Shown here in pieces: positions 49,493 through 57,266 of a stretch of DNA of 64,000 nt (positions are counted from its first letter, which is position 1; each line of letters starts with the position of its first letter). Origin of the DNA: Pirellulaceae bacterium. Lineage in GTDB: Bacteria; Planctomycetota; Planctomycetia; Pirellulales; Pirellulaceae. The stretch covers positions 279,925-343,924 of the forward strand of contig JAHBXT010000005.1 of assembly GCA_019636385.1 (NCBI GenBank), written 5' to 3'. A program made the translations under genes and the position numbers. Below the pieces are notes generated by a model that did not search any database, was not told where the DNA came from, and saw only the letters and a list, made by a program, of their open reading frames with translations.

Positions 49493-50947
49493 ATGAGTCG
49501 ATATCCCAAAGTAGCTCAACTGCGCAGCGCCGCTCAACTCAGCCAGCGGCTGAGCGCATTAGGCGTGGAAATTCCCTGTGATCCGCAACTGCTGTCTGCC
49601 GACCAAGGGTCGCCGCTGGCTGTGCCGATACAGGTGGGCTCGTTGACAATCGGCAATCGCTGGTGCATTCATCCGATGGAGGGCTGGGACGCTCATCCCG
49701 ATGGCTCGCCCTCATCATTGACGTTGCGCCGCTGGCAACGTTTTGGACAAAGCGGTGCCAAGCTGATCTGGGGTGGTGAGGCCGCTGCAGTTCAGTCTGA
49801 CGGACGCGCCAATCCCAATCAGACATTGGCTACCGGAGACAATGAGGCCGGGCTACGGGCATTGTTGCAGACCCTGTGGCAAGCCCACACTGAGGCTTGC
49901 GGATCAACCGAGGGCCTAGTCGTCGGTTTGCAATTGACCCATTCGGGCAGATTTTGCAAACCGAACAGTCACAAACAGTGGCAACCGCGCATTGCCTACC
50001 ATCATCCGCTGTTGGATGCGCGAGTAGGAATCGCTGCAGACGACGACAGTTGCCTGTGGAGTGATGATGATTTAGAGCGGTTGATTGACAATTATGTCGC
50101 AGCCGCTCAGTTGGCTCGGCGCGCTGGTTTTGACTTTGTCGATGTCAAGGCCTGTCACGGATACCTGCTGCATGAACTGCTGAGCGCTCGGACGCGGCCC
50201 GGCAGATTTGGTGGAGACTTAGATGGCCGATCGCGAGTTTTGTTGACCATCGTCGATCGAATACGCAGCGAATGTCCGGATCTGTCGATTGGAGTTCGGT
50301 TAAGCGTCTTCGACACCCTGCCCTATCAGCCCGGACAGGATGTAGGCCAACCAGACAACTGGAATTGGAATGAACCGTATCTATTTGGCTTTGGAGTTGA
50401 TCCGCACAATCCACTGGAGATTGATCTGTCCGAGCCCATCCAGTTGATTGGGCGACTGCAAGCCGCAGGGGTCGGCATGTTCAATGCGACTTGCGGCAGT
50501 CCCTACTACTGTCCACACATCCAGCGTCCGGCAATTTTCCCGCCCAGCGATGGCTATCAGCCGCCTGAGGATCCGTTGGTGGGTGTAGCTAGACAGATTC
50601 GCGTCACAGCGCAGATAAAGCGAGCATTCCCGGAGCTGCCTATCGTGGGAACCGGCTATAGTTACCTGCAAGAATTCTTGCCGCTGGTGGCTCAAGCCAT
50701 CGTTCGCGCCGGCATGGCAGACTTGGTTGGACTGGGCAGGATGGTGCTATCACATCCCACCCTGCCCCATGACACTTTGGGCGGACAACCGCCCAATCGT
50801 AAATTGATATGCAGAACATTCAGCGACTGCACCACCGCTCCGCGCAATGGACTGGTCAGCGGTTGCTATCCCCTGGATGACTTCTATAAACATCTGCCTC
50901 AGCGCGAGCAATTGCAACAAGCCAAAGTAGCCCAACCAAAGCCTTGA
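49493..50947 (+). CDS. Old-yellow-enzyme-like NADH:flavin oxidoreductase
   Basis: The 484-residue FMN TIM-barrel protein shows OYE family blocks. These are 'IQVGSLTIGNRWCIHPMEGWDAHPDG' near the start, 'VGLQLTHSGRFCKPN' and 'AGFDFVDVKACHGYLLHELLSARTRPGRFGGDLDGRSR' with the HGYLL signature. Near the end it has 'IVGTGYSYLQEFLPLVAQAIVRAGMADLVGLGRMVLSHP'. It is longer than classical OYEs because of an N-terminal extension and an inserted segment. No C-terminal 4Fe-4S/NAD module is seen. The start is ATG 49493, with TTG 49487 as an alternative. It is the third gene of the redox cluster; the substrate is unknown. Confidence 0.9.
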   Translation: MSRYPKVAQLRSAAQLSQRLSALGVEIPCDPQLLSADQGSPLAVPIQVGSLTIGNRWCIHPMEGWDAHPDGSPSSLTLRRWQRFGQSGAKLIWGGEAAAVQSDGRANPNQTLATGDNEAGLRALLQTLWQAHTEACGSTEGLVVGLQLTHSGRFCKPNSHKQWQPRIAYHHPLLDARVGIAADDDSCLWSDDDLERLIDNYVAAAQLARRAGFDFVDVKACHGYLLHELLSARTRPGRFGGDLDGRSRVLLTIVDRIRSECPDLSIGVRLSVFDTLPYQPGQDVGQPDNWNWNEPYLFGFGVDPHNPLEIDLSEPIQLIGRLQAAGVGMFNATCGSPYYCPHIQRPAIFPPSDGYQPPEDPLVGVARQIRVTAQIKRAFPELPIVGTGYSYLQEFLPLVAQAIVRAGMADLVGLGRMVLSHPTLPHDTLGGQPPNRKLICRTFSDCTTAPRNGLVSGCYPLDDFYKHLPQREQLQQAKVAQPKP

Positions 50948-50984
50948 GCAGATTAACAATAGATTGTGCTTCGGCAGAAACGAA

Positions 50985-51043
50985 GCTACCGTCGCCAGAG
51001 GGTGCATGTCGGCCAAAGACCACCGACTGGCGACGTTGGCTAC
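50985..51043. repeat. Dispersed intergenic inverted repeat, copy near Uma2 remnant
   Basis: GCTACCGTCGCCAG (50985-50998) and CTGGCGACG followed by TTGGCTAC (51027-51043) form an inverted pair with 9-bp perfect core arms. It matches the copy after clpC. Confidence 0.75.
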
Positions 51044-51079
51044 AGCAAATTTTAGACCGTCGCGCGCCCAACTAACTGC

Positions 51080-51478
51080 CTTGCCTTGGTCACCGAACAG
51101 TCAAAATTGCCTGGTCCCTTGTTGCCAGCCACAATGAATATTGTCGACCTGCAGCTTTCCGACCATGACATCGTGCAGCCTTATCTGGTTGTCGTAACGT
51201 GACAGCGGAAGCATATTTTGACTCCTACCAAGATCAACAGAATTCCGGATTTGGTGGTCGAAATTCTATCACCTTCGAATCCTGACCACGATCTGAAAAC
51301 CAAACGCAGATTGTATGAAAGCGCCGGTATCCCGGAATACTGGATCGTGTTCCCCAACGAGCATCAGGTGTTGCAGTTAGTGCATGTTGGCGGTAGGTAC
51401 GTTGGGGAACCGCTGACCGAGTCGATCTGCATGCAGGTTCAACCACGGTCGATGGTCGACCCGGCGCTCGTTTGGTAA
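51080..51478 (+). pseudogene. Uma2 family nuclease-like pseudogene
   Basis: Frame +2 relative to 51080 reads continuously as the middle and C-terminal part of an Uma2 (DUF820) protein: 'MNIVDLQLSDHDIVQPYLVVV' from 51134. A TGA at 51200-51202 interrupts it. The same frame then continues 'QRKHILTPTKINRIPDLVVEILSPSNPDHDLKTKRRLYESAGIPEYWIVFPNE...'. The family usually reads Arg or Ser at the interrupted site, so a CGA-to-TGA change is the simplest cause. The N-terminal 'YELIDGE' region of about 70 residues is missing and the sequence before 51056 holds a stop. The downstream part could still be expressed as an 86-residue fragment. Confidence 0.8.
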
Positions 51479-51647
51479 GCTACTGGAAATCGATTCAAAC
51501 AATGAACTTTTGATCGCTGCGCTCTGATCCGTATTCGCTGGTTCTCAATGCCGCCGAACTCTGATATCCTACCTGTGCATCTAGGCTGTGCAAATGTTAC
51601 GCCTTATCTGCCATTACTTTTCGCCTCCTGAGTATTGGAATACTAAG

Positions 51648-52472
51648 ATGCTCCTTGACCGTCAAACCGCCAAGTCGTTGTGTACCGCCGCCGAGTTTAA
51701 GCTGTATGAAATGGCTGCCCCCAAACTGCTCGCCAGCCTGACAGTCGCTGAACTGAATGATGCAGTTAAGCGAAGCCGCACATTGCGGGATAAATGGGTG
51801 AATATGTCGCGTGCTCAGCGTCGATCTACACAGTCCGCCAAGGGGGCCAGACAGACTGCAGCCAACGCTCGGAGCGATGAAAAGGCGGCGCTGTTTGCTG
51901 AGGTCTATCGGGTATTTGTCGAGCGACGTGACAAGTTGGTGGACCAATCAGGTTCCGGTGCTGCAACCGGTTCGCAACAGGTCGTGCTACGAAAGCAAGA
52001 TCGCAAGATTGTCACCCGAGCCGTCCGATCAACTGTGAAGGACGAGTTGAAGAAAGCCAAGCGTGCCGTCAACCGGACGAGTAAAGCCAAGGCGGTCACC
52101 GCAGTCGTAGAGCGGTCTACGGATGTCAACACTTCGGCAGCCAAAACGGTTGCTTCGTCCGCAGCCAAGTCGACGGCCAGAACGGCTGGAAAATCGGCTG
52201 GTAAGAAAAAGATTGCGGCGATTTCCAGCAGTCGTAAGAAGCTGCTGGCCAAGCGGCCTGCGGTAGCCGTCAGCCAGACGGCCAAGGCAGCAGGTACCAA
52301 GACTAGAAGCAAACTGGTTGTGCCGACCGGCGCTTCGTTGGCTAGCAGCAATCGCCCCGTGGCCGCTCGCGCAGCCAAGGCACGCATCGCCCGAGGTGGC
52401 GGCAAACGAGTTCAAGCACACTTGTCAGCCAGCGGCCAGCGCTCGCAAGCCCGGCGCGACAGCAAACGATAG
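51648..52472 (+). CDS. Lys/Ala-rich histone-H1-like protein
   Basis: The 274-residue protein has an N-terminal folded-looking domain ('LLDRQTAKSLCTAAEFKLYEMAAPKLLASLTVAELNDAVKRSRTLRDKWV'). A long Ala/Lys/Ser/Arg-rich tail follows from about residue 110 ('KAKAVTAVVERS', 'SAAKSTARTAGKSAGKKKIAAISSSRKK'). The tail composition matches histone-H1-like bacterial DNA-binding proteins. ATG 51648 is preferred; an earlier ATG at 51588 adds a weak segment. No sequence-specific motif was seen. A role in chromosome compaction or RNA binding is inferred. Confidence 0.82.
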   Translation: MLLDRQTAKSLCTAAEFKLYEMAAPKLLASLTVAELNDAVKRSRTLRDKWVNMSRAQRRSTQSAKGARQTAANARSDEKAALFAEVYRVFVERRDKLVDQSGSGAATGSQQVVLRKQDRKIVTRAVRSTVKDELKKAKRAVNRTSKAKAVTAVVERSTDVNTSAAKTVASSAAKSTARTAGKSAGKKKIAAISSSRKKLLAKRPAVAVSQTAKAAGTKTRSKLVVPTGASLASSNRPVAARAAKARIARGGGKRVQAHLSASGQRSQARRDSKR

Positions 52473-52634
52473 CGCGGCCGTACACCAGCCGAGACCTTTC
52501 CGTGCGCAAACTACGAAAACTGAATTACGCCAGCCTTCGTTGCAAAACGGGGTGCTCGTGATTCAGTTCTCTCGGCGTAGTGAGGCATCAGGAAATGATT
52601 TGCCAGACTACGTCTATCAAATCACAGTCAATTC

Positions 52635-53588
52635 TTACTTGGATTGAGAGATGTTTTTCAGAAACTTAAAAATGTCGCTGCCCGTAGTGAGAATCAGCGT
52701 GCTGTCCTGGTCTAACATTTTCGGGTAGGTTTCCATCGTCTTGCTGAACTCATAGAATTCGATCGACTGTGCATTCTGATTGAAAGCGTTGGCGTAGATT
52801 TCGGTAGCTTTAGCATCCGCTGCCCCTCGAATCTCTTGGACCGCTTTATAGGCCGTCGATTCGATTTCCAGCAGGTCTCGTTCTTTCCTACCTGATATTT
52901 TGGCGGCTTCGCCTGCCCCTTCGCTACGAAACCGCTCGGCAATCTGTTGGCGTTCGCTGATCATTCGTAAAAATATTTGCGACTGAACGCTTTTATTGTA
53001 GTTGATGCGTTTGAATCTCACGTCCAGCAGTTCGACGCCAAAGTCTTTTAGCTTGTTGGCAGCATTGACGAGGATTTCCTGCTCTAACTTTTCTCGTCCA
53101 GCCGAGATGGGATAGAGTGTCCCCATGCTACCGGGCAGATCTCCCAAACTGCTATCCTTGGCAGGCTGACGATCTTTGGTGGTGCGAATAACCTCAATCA
53201 ATTCATGTTTGGCAATCGTGTTGCGAGTTTCGCTGCCCAGGATGTCGTCCAGTCGAGACTGCGCGCTGCGTTCGTCTCGTAGTCGCAAGTAAAACTGTGT
53301 CGGATCAACAACGCGCCAGCGTGCGAACGAGTCGACAATGATGTAGGTTTTGTCTTTGGTAGGCATTTCATTGGGACGACCATTCCATTCAAGAAATCTT
53401 TTCTCGATGCGAATGACCTTCTGTATGAAAGGAAGTTTGGTGTGGATGCCAGCGTCGGTGATCGGTTCGCCCACAGGTCTCCCAAACTGCGTAATGATTG
53501 CTTGCTCGGTTTCGGAAACGGTGTACAAGCCGCCTCCCATAACGTAGATGGCGGCCAGCAAACCAACAAGGACTAGCGGTAAATGCAT
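52635..53588 (-). CDS. hflC: Membrane protease modulator HflC
   Basis: The 317-residue SPFH/prohibitin protein has an N-terminal anchor ('LPLVLVGLLAAIYVMGGGLYTV') and the HflC pattern 'TEQAIITQFGRPVGEPITDAGIHTKLPFIQKVIRIEKR'. The C-terminal coiled-coil part reads 'EGAGEAAKISGRKERDLLEIESTAYKAVQEIRGAADAKATEIYANAFNQ'. HflKC forms a membrane cage around FtsH protease. ATG 53588 is used; a TTG at 53609 overlapping the hflK stop (TTGA) is the alternative. It follows hflK directly and is surely co-transcribed with it. Confidence 0.95.
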   Translation of the reverse strand: MHLPLVLVGLLAAIYVMGGGLYTVSETEQAIITQFGRPVGEPITDAGIHTKLPFIQKVIRIEKRFLEWNGRPNEMPTKDKTYIIVDSFARWRVVDPTQFYLRLRDERSAQSRLDDILGSETRNTIAKHELIEVIRTTKDRQPAKDSSLGDLPGSMGTLYPISAGREKLEQEILVNAANKLKDFGVELLDVRFKRINYNKSVQSQIFLRMISERQQIAERFRSEGAGEAAKISGRKERDLLEIESTAYKAVQEIRGAADAKATEIYANAFNQNAQSIEFYEFSKTMETYPKMLDQDSTLILTTGSDIFKFLKNISQSK

Positions 53589-53605
53589 TTTGTTCAAAGT
53601 GGACC

Positions 53606-54613
53606 TCAATTACCGCTGGTGGGAAGCTGGAGTAATGGCAGGATTTGACTGGCCTGTTCGTCAAGAATGATCTTCTTGCCCATTTTGGGCAATACTTCGC
53701 TCATCGTTTCGACATAGATGCGGCGCTTGGTCACTTCGGGGGCTTTCAAGTATTCGGCCAAAACGGCCTCAAAGCGCGAAACATCGCCTTGAGCTTCGTT
53801 CACCCGCTTAATCGCATAACCCTCGGCCGCCTGAATCTTCTGTTTGGCTTCACCACTGGCTCGGGGGACCACCTTGTTGTATTCGCCATTGGCGACATTA
53901 ATCATTTGCTCGCGTTCTTGCTGAGCTTGATTGACTTCGTTGAACGATGCCTGAACCGACTCTGGTGGATCGACATCTTTTAACTGTACCTGGTCAATGC
54001 TCAGCCCTAATTGGTACTTGTTGGTTAGATTCTGTAAGCGACTGAGCGCTTCGGATTCGATTTCCTGTCGGCCAATCGTGATCACTTCGTCGACCGTGCG
54101 ATCACCGACAACGGTTCGCATCACCGCCTCGGATATGTGCCGCAATGTGTCGTCTGGTTCGCGTACGCTAAAAAGGTAGTCTCTGGGTTCAAGAATTCTA
54201 TATTGAATAATCCACTGGACATTGGCAGCGTTAAGATCTCCTGTAACCATACTCCGTTCAAAATCCTGTTCGTTTGAGGATTGCCAGCGATTGGTAGCCC
54301 CCTCAGTGCTGAAACCGAATTCCTGCTTCATTTGCCGCTTGACCGGTACAATGTTCACTCGATCGACCCCGAAAGGCAGCTTGAAACGCAAGCCCGAATC
54401 TACCGTTTTGATGTATTTGCCAAATCGCTGCACAACTCCCTGCGATTCGGCTTGTACCGTATAGAGCGAGGTCAGCAGCCCCGAAATCACGATCACCACT
54501 GCGGCCAGAAGCATGAGGGCTCCACGATTCTGTTCGAGAGCCTTCCAATCAATTCGCTCCCAATCAAACCGTCTCCAGTCGAATTCGTTCCGATTCCTGC
54601 GATTGGACTTCAT
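53606..54613 (-). CDS. hflK: FtsH protease activity modulator HflK
   Basis: The 335-residue partner of HflC has a cytoplasmic N-terminus with charged repeats ('RRFDWERIDWKALEQN'), one transmembrane helix ('ALMLLAAVVIVISGLLTSLYTV') and an SPFH domain ('ESQGVVQRFGKYIKTVDSGLRFKLPFGVDRVNIVPVKRQ'). It then has 'QVQLKDVDPPESVQASFNEVNQAQQEREQMINVANGEYNKVVPRASGEAKQ' typical of HflK. ATG 54613 has GGGAAG ten bases upstream; an open extension to 54652 is less likely. Length is shorter than E. coli HflK (419) but normal for this phylum. Confidence 0.95.
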   Translation of the reverse strand: MKSNRRNRNEFDWRRFDWERIDWKALEQNRGALMLLAAVVIVISGLLTSLYTVQAESQGVVQRFGKYIKTVDSGLRFKLPFGVDRVNIVPVKRQMKQEFGFSTEGATNRWQSSNEQDFERSMVTGDLNAANVQWIIQYRILEPRDYLFSVREPDDTLRHISEAVMRTVVGDRTVDEVITIGRQEIESEALSRLQNLTNKYQLGLSIDQVQLKDVDPPESVQASFNEVNQAQQEREQMINVANGEYNKVVPRASGEAKQKIQAAEGYAIKRVNEAQGDVSRFEAVLAEYLKAPEVTKRRIYVETMSEVLPKMGKKIILDEQASQILPLLQLPTSGN

Positions 54614-55566
54614 CGTTCTTGACTTCCCTAAATCGTGTATCCCAATTACCAAATGGTAAGCCGCGCTGCAAACTCATGGACATATCTAAGCCAGTTTGCA
54701 GACGCTGGATAGATAGCCTAGGTCAGGAATTGACGCAAAGGAAGCTGGACCGACAGGAAAACTAGACCCATAAGCCCCATCAAGCACCTGTCCAGCGCGA
54801 TTCTAGCTGTATTAACGCGCTAAATACTTAAAGCCGCTGAGCACTTGCTGAAAAAACCTTGCAGCCGTGCCAGCTAGGGTAATTGCCATGGCTCAACGAC
54901 TGCCCGTCGCATGACTGGTTTCAGCCGCTGGAATCCGAATCGACGGATGTCTTATCGCGTAGTTGCCAGTGGATGCATACGTACAAAGTGGCTAGAGTCG
55001 AGCTTTCGCTACTTGACGATTTTGGACATGGACACGGTGACATCGGCGCACGGGACACATTTCTTTGGGCAAATCTAAAACTCCGCATACGTGTAACGCC
55101 GTTTAAAGAAAGATTGATTGCCGCCCTAGTCTGGCAATATCAGTTGCCAATTGCAACTGGCAATAAGAAAAACTTCGCCCGCGCAAGTCTAAAAGTTGTA
55201 AATCCATTTGAGGAGACTGTGTGTCTCCCTTATCGGCAGTCCAGCAGCCCCCACCATTAGTTAGTAACGTTAGCGGACAATATTCGAGCACCGGCGGCGC
55301 CGTAAACCTGAATTTCAAAAACCACCAACACCGGCGCATCGCCACAAAAAAACAAGGAACTTACAGTCTGGCTGTAAAGTCGGCTCCTCATGGCGTGGAA
55401 GTAAACCTTACCGTGCCGGCGGGGATAGTGGTAATCACAGTTCGCAAGTGGCGCGCTTTTGTGCAAATTACACTGAATCCGCTTCTTCGCTTATGCAACT
55501 TACTTTGATTAGGTGTCATTCAGTCCTAGTATATTCTTCGGCCCTGCAACTACTCGCACGGCAGTC
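54614..55566. other. Long spacer with decayed sequence A
   Basis: This 953 bp region upstream of hflK contains no intact gene I trust. The plus frame 54883-55260 ends in a segment (about 55163-55235) that is related at the protein level to one at about 56855-56927, on the far side of the PEP-CTERM gene. It is treated as a remnant and listed separately. Confidence 0.5.
55172..55243 (+). repeat. Diverged repeat/coding remnant A flanking the PEP-CTERM gene
   Basis: About 72 bp are roughly 80% identical by eye to 56861-56932. Read in the plus frame it gives 'FARASLKVVNPFEETVCL' versus 'LARANLKVANPFGSTVCL'. Many differences fall on third codon positions (GCC/GCT, CTA/CTT, CCA/CCG, TTT/TTC), implying past selection as protein. 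Family unknown. Confidence 0.55.
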
Positions 55567-56478
55567 TCAGCGGCTCGCGCGAGTCAGGGGTCTTCGCCAA
55601 ACCGCCAGGCCGAGGGCAATGATCGCCAAACCGCTGCTGGCGGGCTCTGGTACGGCGTGGGCGAGAATCCGTCCGGTGAGCGAACCGGCGATCTGAACTC
55701 CCTCGATATCGAATACCAAAGGTATGTTGATCAGTTGTTCCAATTGATGAATACTTGGAGAAAACTGGCGATAGCTGACGGTACCGGTATTGGTCTTCTG
55801 ACCGAGCAGCCCATAACCGGTCAAGCTAGCCCCTCGAGTGTCGACTAGATACTGTTCAGTGATATTACCTACAGTGACTGAATTGCCATCGATGTCGAGA
55901 AACCCGGACTCGATCCCAAAAGTGCCGCCTGTGCCGACCAGTGCGCCGTCAGACTCAGAGAGTGCGATCCACCCACCGGTAGCATAGCTCACATCGCGGA
56001 GCGCAAGAAATCCTGCAGTAACATTGAAGAGGAGAGAGTTGTAATTAATACGAAGGGCGAAAGCTACAGGTGCCCCGCTGGTGTCTGTGTACTGGCCACC
56101 CGGATTGTTGGTGTTGGTGGCCGTGGGTTCGAAAGCAGCCGGGTTTGGGCGAAAACTTCCAAATTCAACTGCGTGGATCGATTGAGAATCCGGGAGGTAG
56201 ATTAACGTACTTGTCTCCACATCAAGTTGTGTCGAAAATGTTCCCGCAATTTGAGACGCCCGACCGCCAGCATCAGACCAGTTGGAGTTGTCGGGGTTCC
56301 GTAAGCGAACGTTCACGGCGATCCCATTGATCGTCAACCCCGTGTTCAGCGGTAAATTGAGTCTGACGTAACTCTGCTGAGAATCGAGGGTCCAGTTCAG
56401 CAAAGCAGCCGGTGCCTGAGTCGACAAGCTGATCGAGACTAAAAGAAGCGCACTTAAAAACAGAACTCGAGTGTACAT
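55567..56478 (-). CDS. PEP-CTERM sorted extracellular protein
   Basis: The 303-residue protein has a signal peptide ('YTRVLFLSALLLVSISLSTQAPAALLNW'), a beta-rich body without recognised catalytic motif, and a C-terminal sorting signal. The sorting signal is 'VPEP' followed by a hydrophobic helix ('ASSGLAIIALGLAVW') and a basic tail (RRPLTRASR). It would be processed by an exosortase and displayed in the extracellular matrix. No exosortase gene lies in this window. It is flanked on both sides by long spacers containing related decayed sequences. Confidence 0.92.
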   Translation of the reverse strand: MYTRVLFLSALLLVSISLSTQAPAALLNWTLDSQQSYVRLNLPLNTGLTINGIAVNVRLRNPDNSNWSDAGGRASQIAGTFSTQLDVETSTLIYLPDSQSIHAVEFGSFRPNPAAFEPTATNTNNPGGQYTDTSGAPVAFALRINYNSLLFNVTAGFLALRDVSYATGGWIALSESDGALVGTGGTFGIESGFLDIDGNSVTVGNITEQYLVDTRGASLTGYGLLGQKTNTGTVSYRQFSPSIHQLEQLINIPLVFDIEGVQIAGSLTGRILAHAVPEPASSGLAIIALGLAVWRRPLTRASR

Positions 56479-57266
56479 TGACCACCCTCCAAAAAATTCG
56501 ATGACAGCAAATCAGCGGGTTCTGTACATTGTTTACAGGATAATCCTACCGATTACAGGTAACTCGCTGACACACAATTCTCCAGTTGCAGTCGACACTT
56601 TTCCTGACGCATACTTGCCGGAGCCCAGTCAGGGGCGAACTCCTATATACCAAATCTCGGATGAGGTTCAAGAATTTTATGGCATTCAAGATCCTTTAAA
56701 GCCAATTTTCGGGAGACTATCAGCCTTTGAGTTTCCAGCGACCTCAGTCCTGTGGCGGCCTAGTAACCTGGGTTCACGTTCCGAGCGATACGACTCAACC
56801 TGTCAGCGAGCGCCTAAAAGGTCCAGTTAGAGTCGCATTGAGAGAGGGCCTGTTAGACGAGAAAGACCTCGCTCGCGCAAATCTTAAAGTTGCAAATCCG
56901 TTCGGCTCGACTGTGTGTCTCCGTTATCGGCACTCCTGCGGTGTCATGCCGTGCCCTTGGCCCAGCGCTCGATGCCTGCCGGACCTTTGGCACCGACGAT
57001 AATCGCGCAAGTGCAGATCACGACCCGATCGGTCAATGTGTGTTCGCGATTCTAGGTGTTTCTGGGATCGGACAAGCTTTCGAAGTTCTCAGTGAGCAGT
57101 TCAAGTTGCACTGTACTTGAATGGGACATGATTGGCTCTTCGGTAAGTCAATCAGCCACACAGCTTCCACGGTCCTCGCGGTCAGTATATCTTCGCTTTG
57201 CAGTGTGATGAATCCTGGCGTTGGAAGGGAGCTGGAAGTCGAAATGAATTACTTGGCCGCCAAGCC
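56479..57266. other. Long spacer with decayed sequence B, downstream of RHS gene
   Basis: This 788 bp region lies between the end of the minus-strand RHS gene and the PEP-CTERM gene. It has no convincing gene on either strand. In particular, no small gene follows the RHS gene on its own strand where an immunity gene would be expected. The plus frame 56727-57002 contains remnant B. Confidence 0.5.
56861..56932 (+). repeat. Diverged repeat/coding remnant B
   Basis: This is the partner of remnant A at 55172-55243; both share the exact 15-mer GACTGTGTGTCTCC plus an adjoining TATCGGCA block. The two copies lie on the same strand about 1.7 kb apart, on either side of the PEP-CTERM gene. Confidence 0.55.

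Noticed and set aside
51905..52405. Minus-strand 166-codon frame opposite the histone-H1-like gene
   Set aside because: Leucine/alanine-rich mirror of a Lys/Ala-repeat gene; a typical artefact of biased codons.
54883..55260. Plus-strand 125-codon frame as an intact gene
   Set aside because: No ribosome binding site and only its last third resembles anything (remnant B); better seen as a remnant.
56471..56830. Plus-strand 119-codon frame starting inside the PEP-CTERM gene's 5' end
   Set aside because: No family resemblance, no ribosome binding site, and it overlaps the divergent gene's start region.
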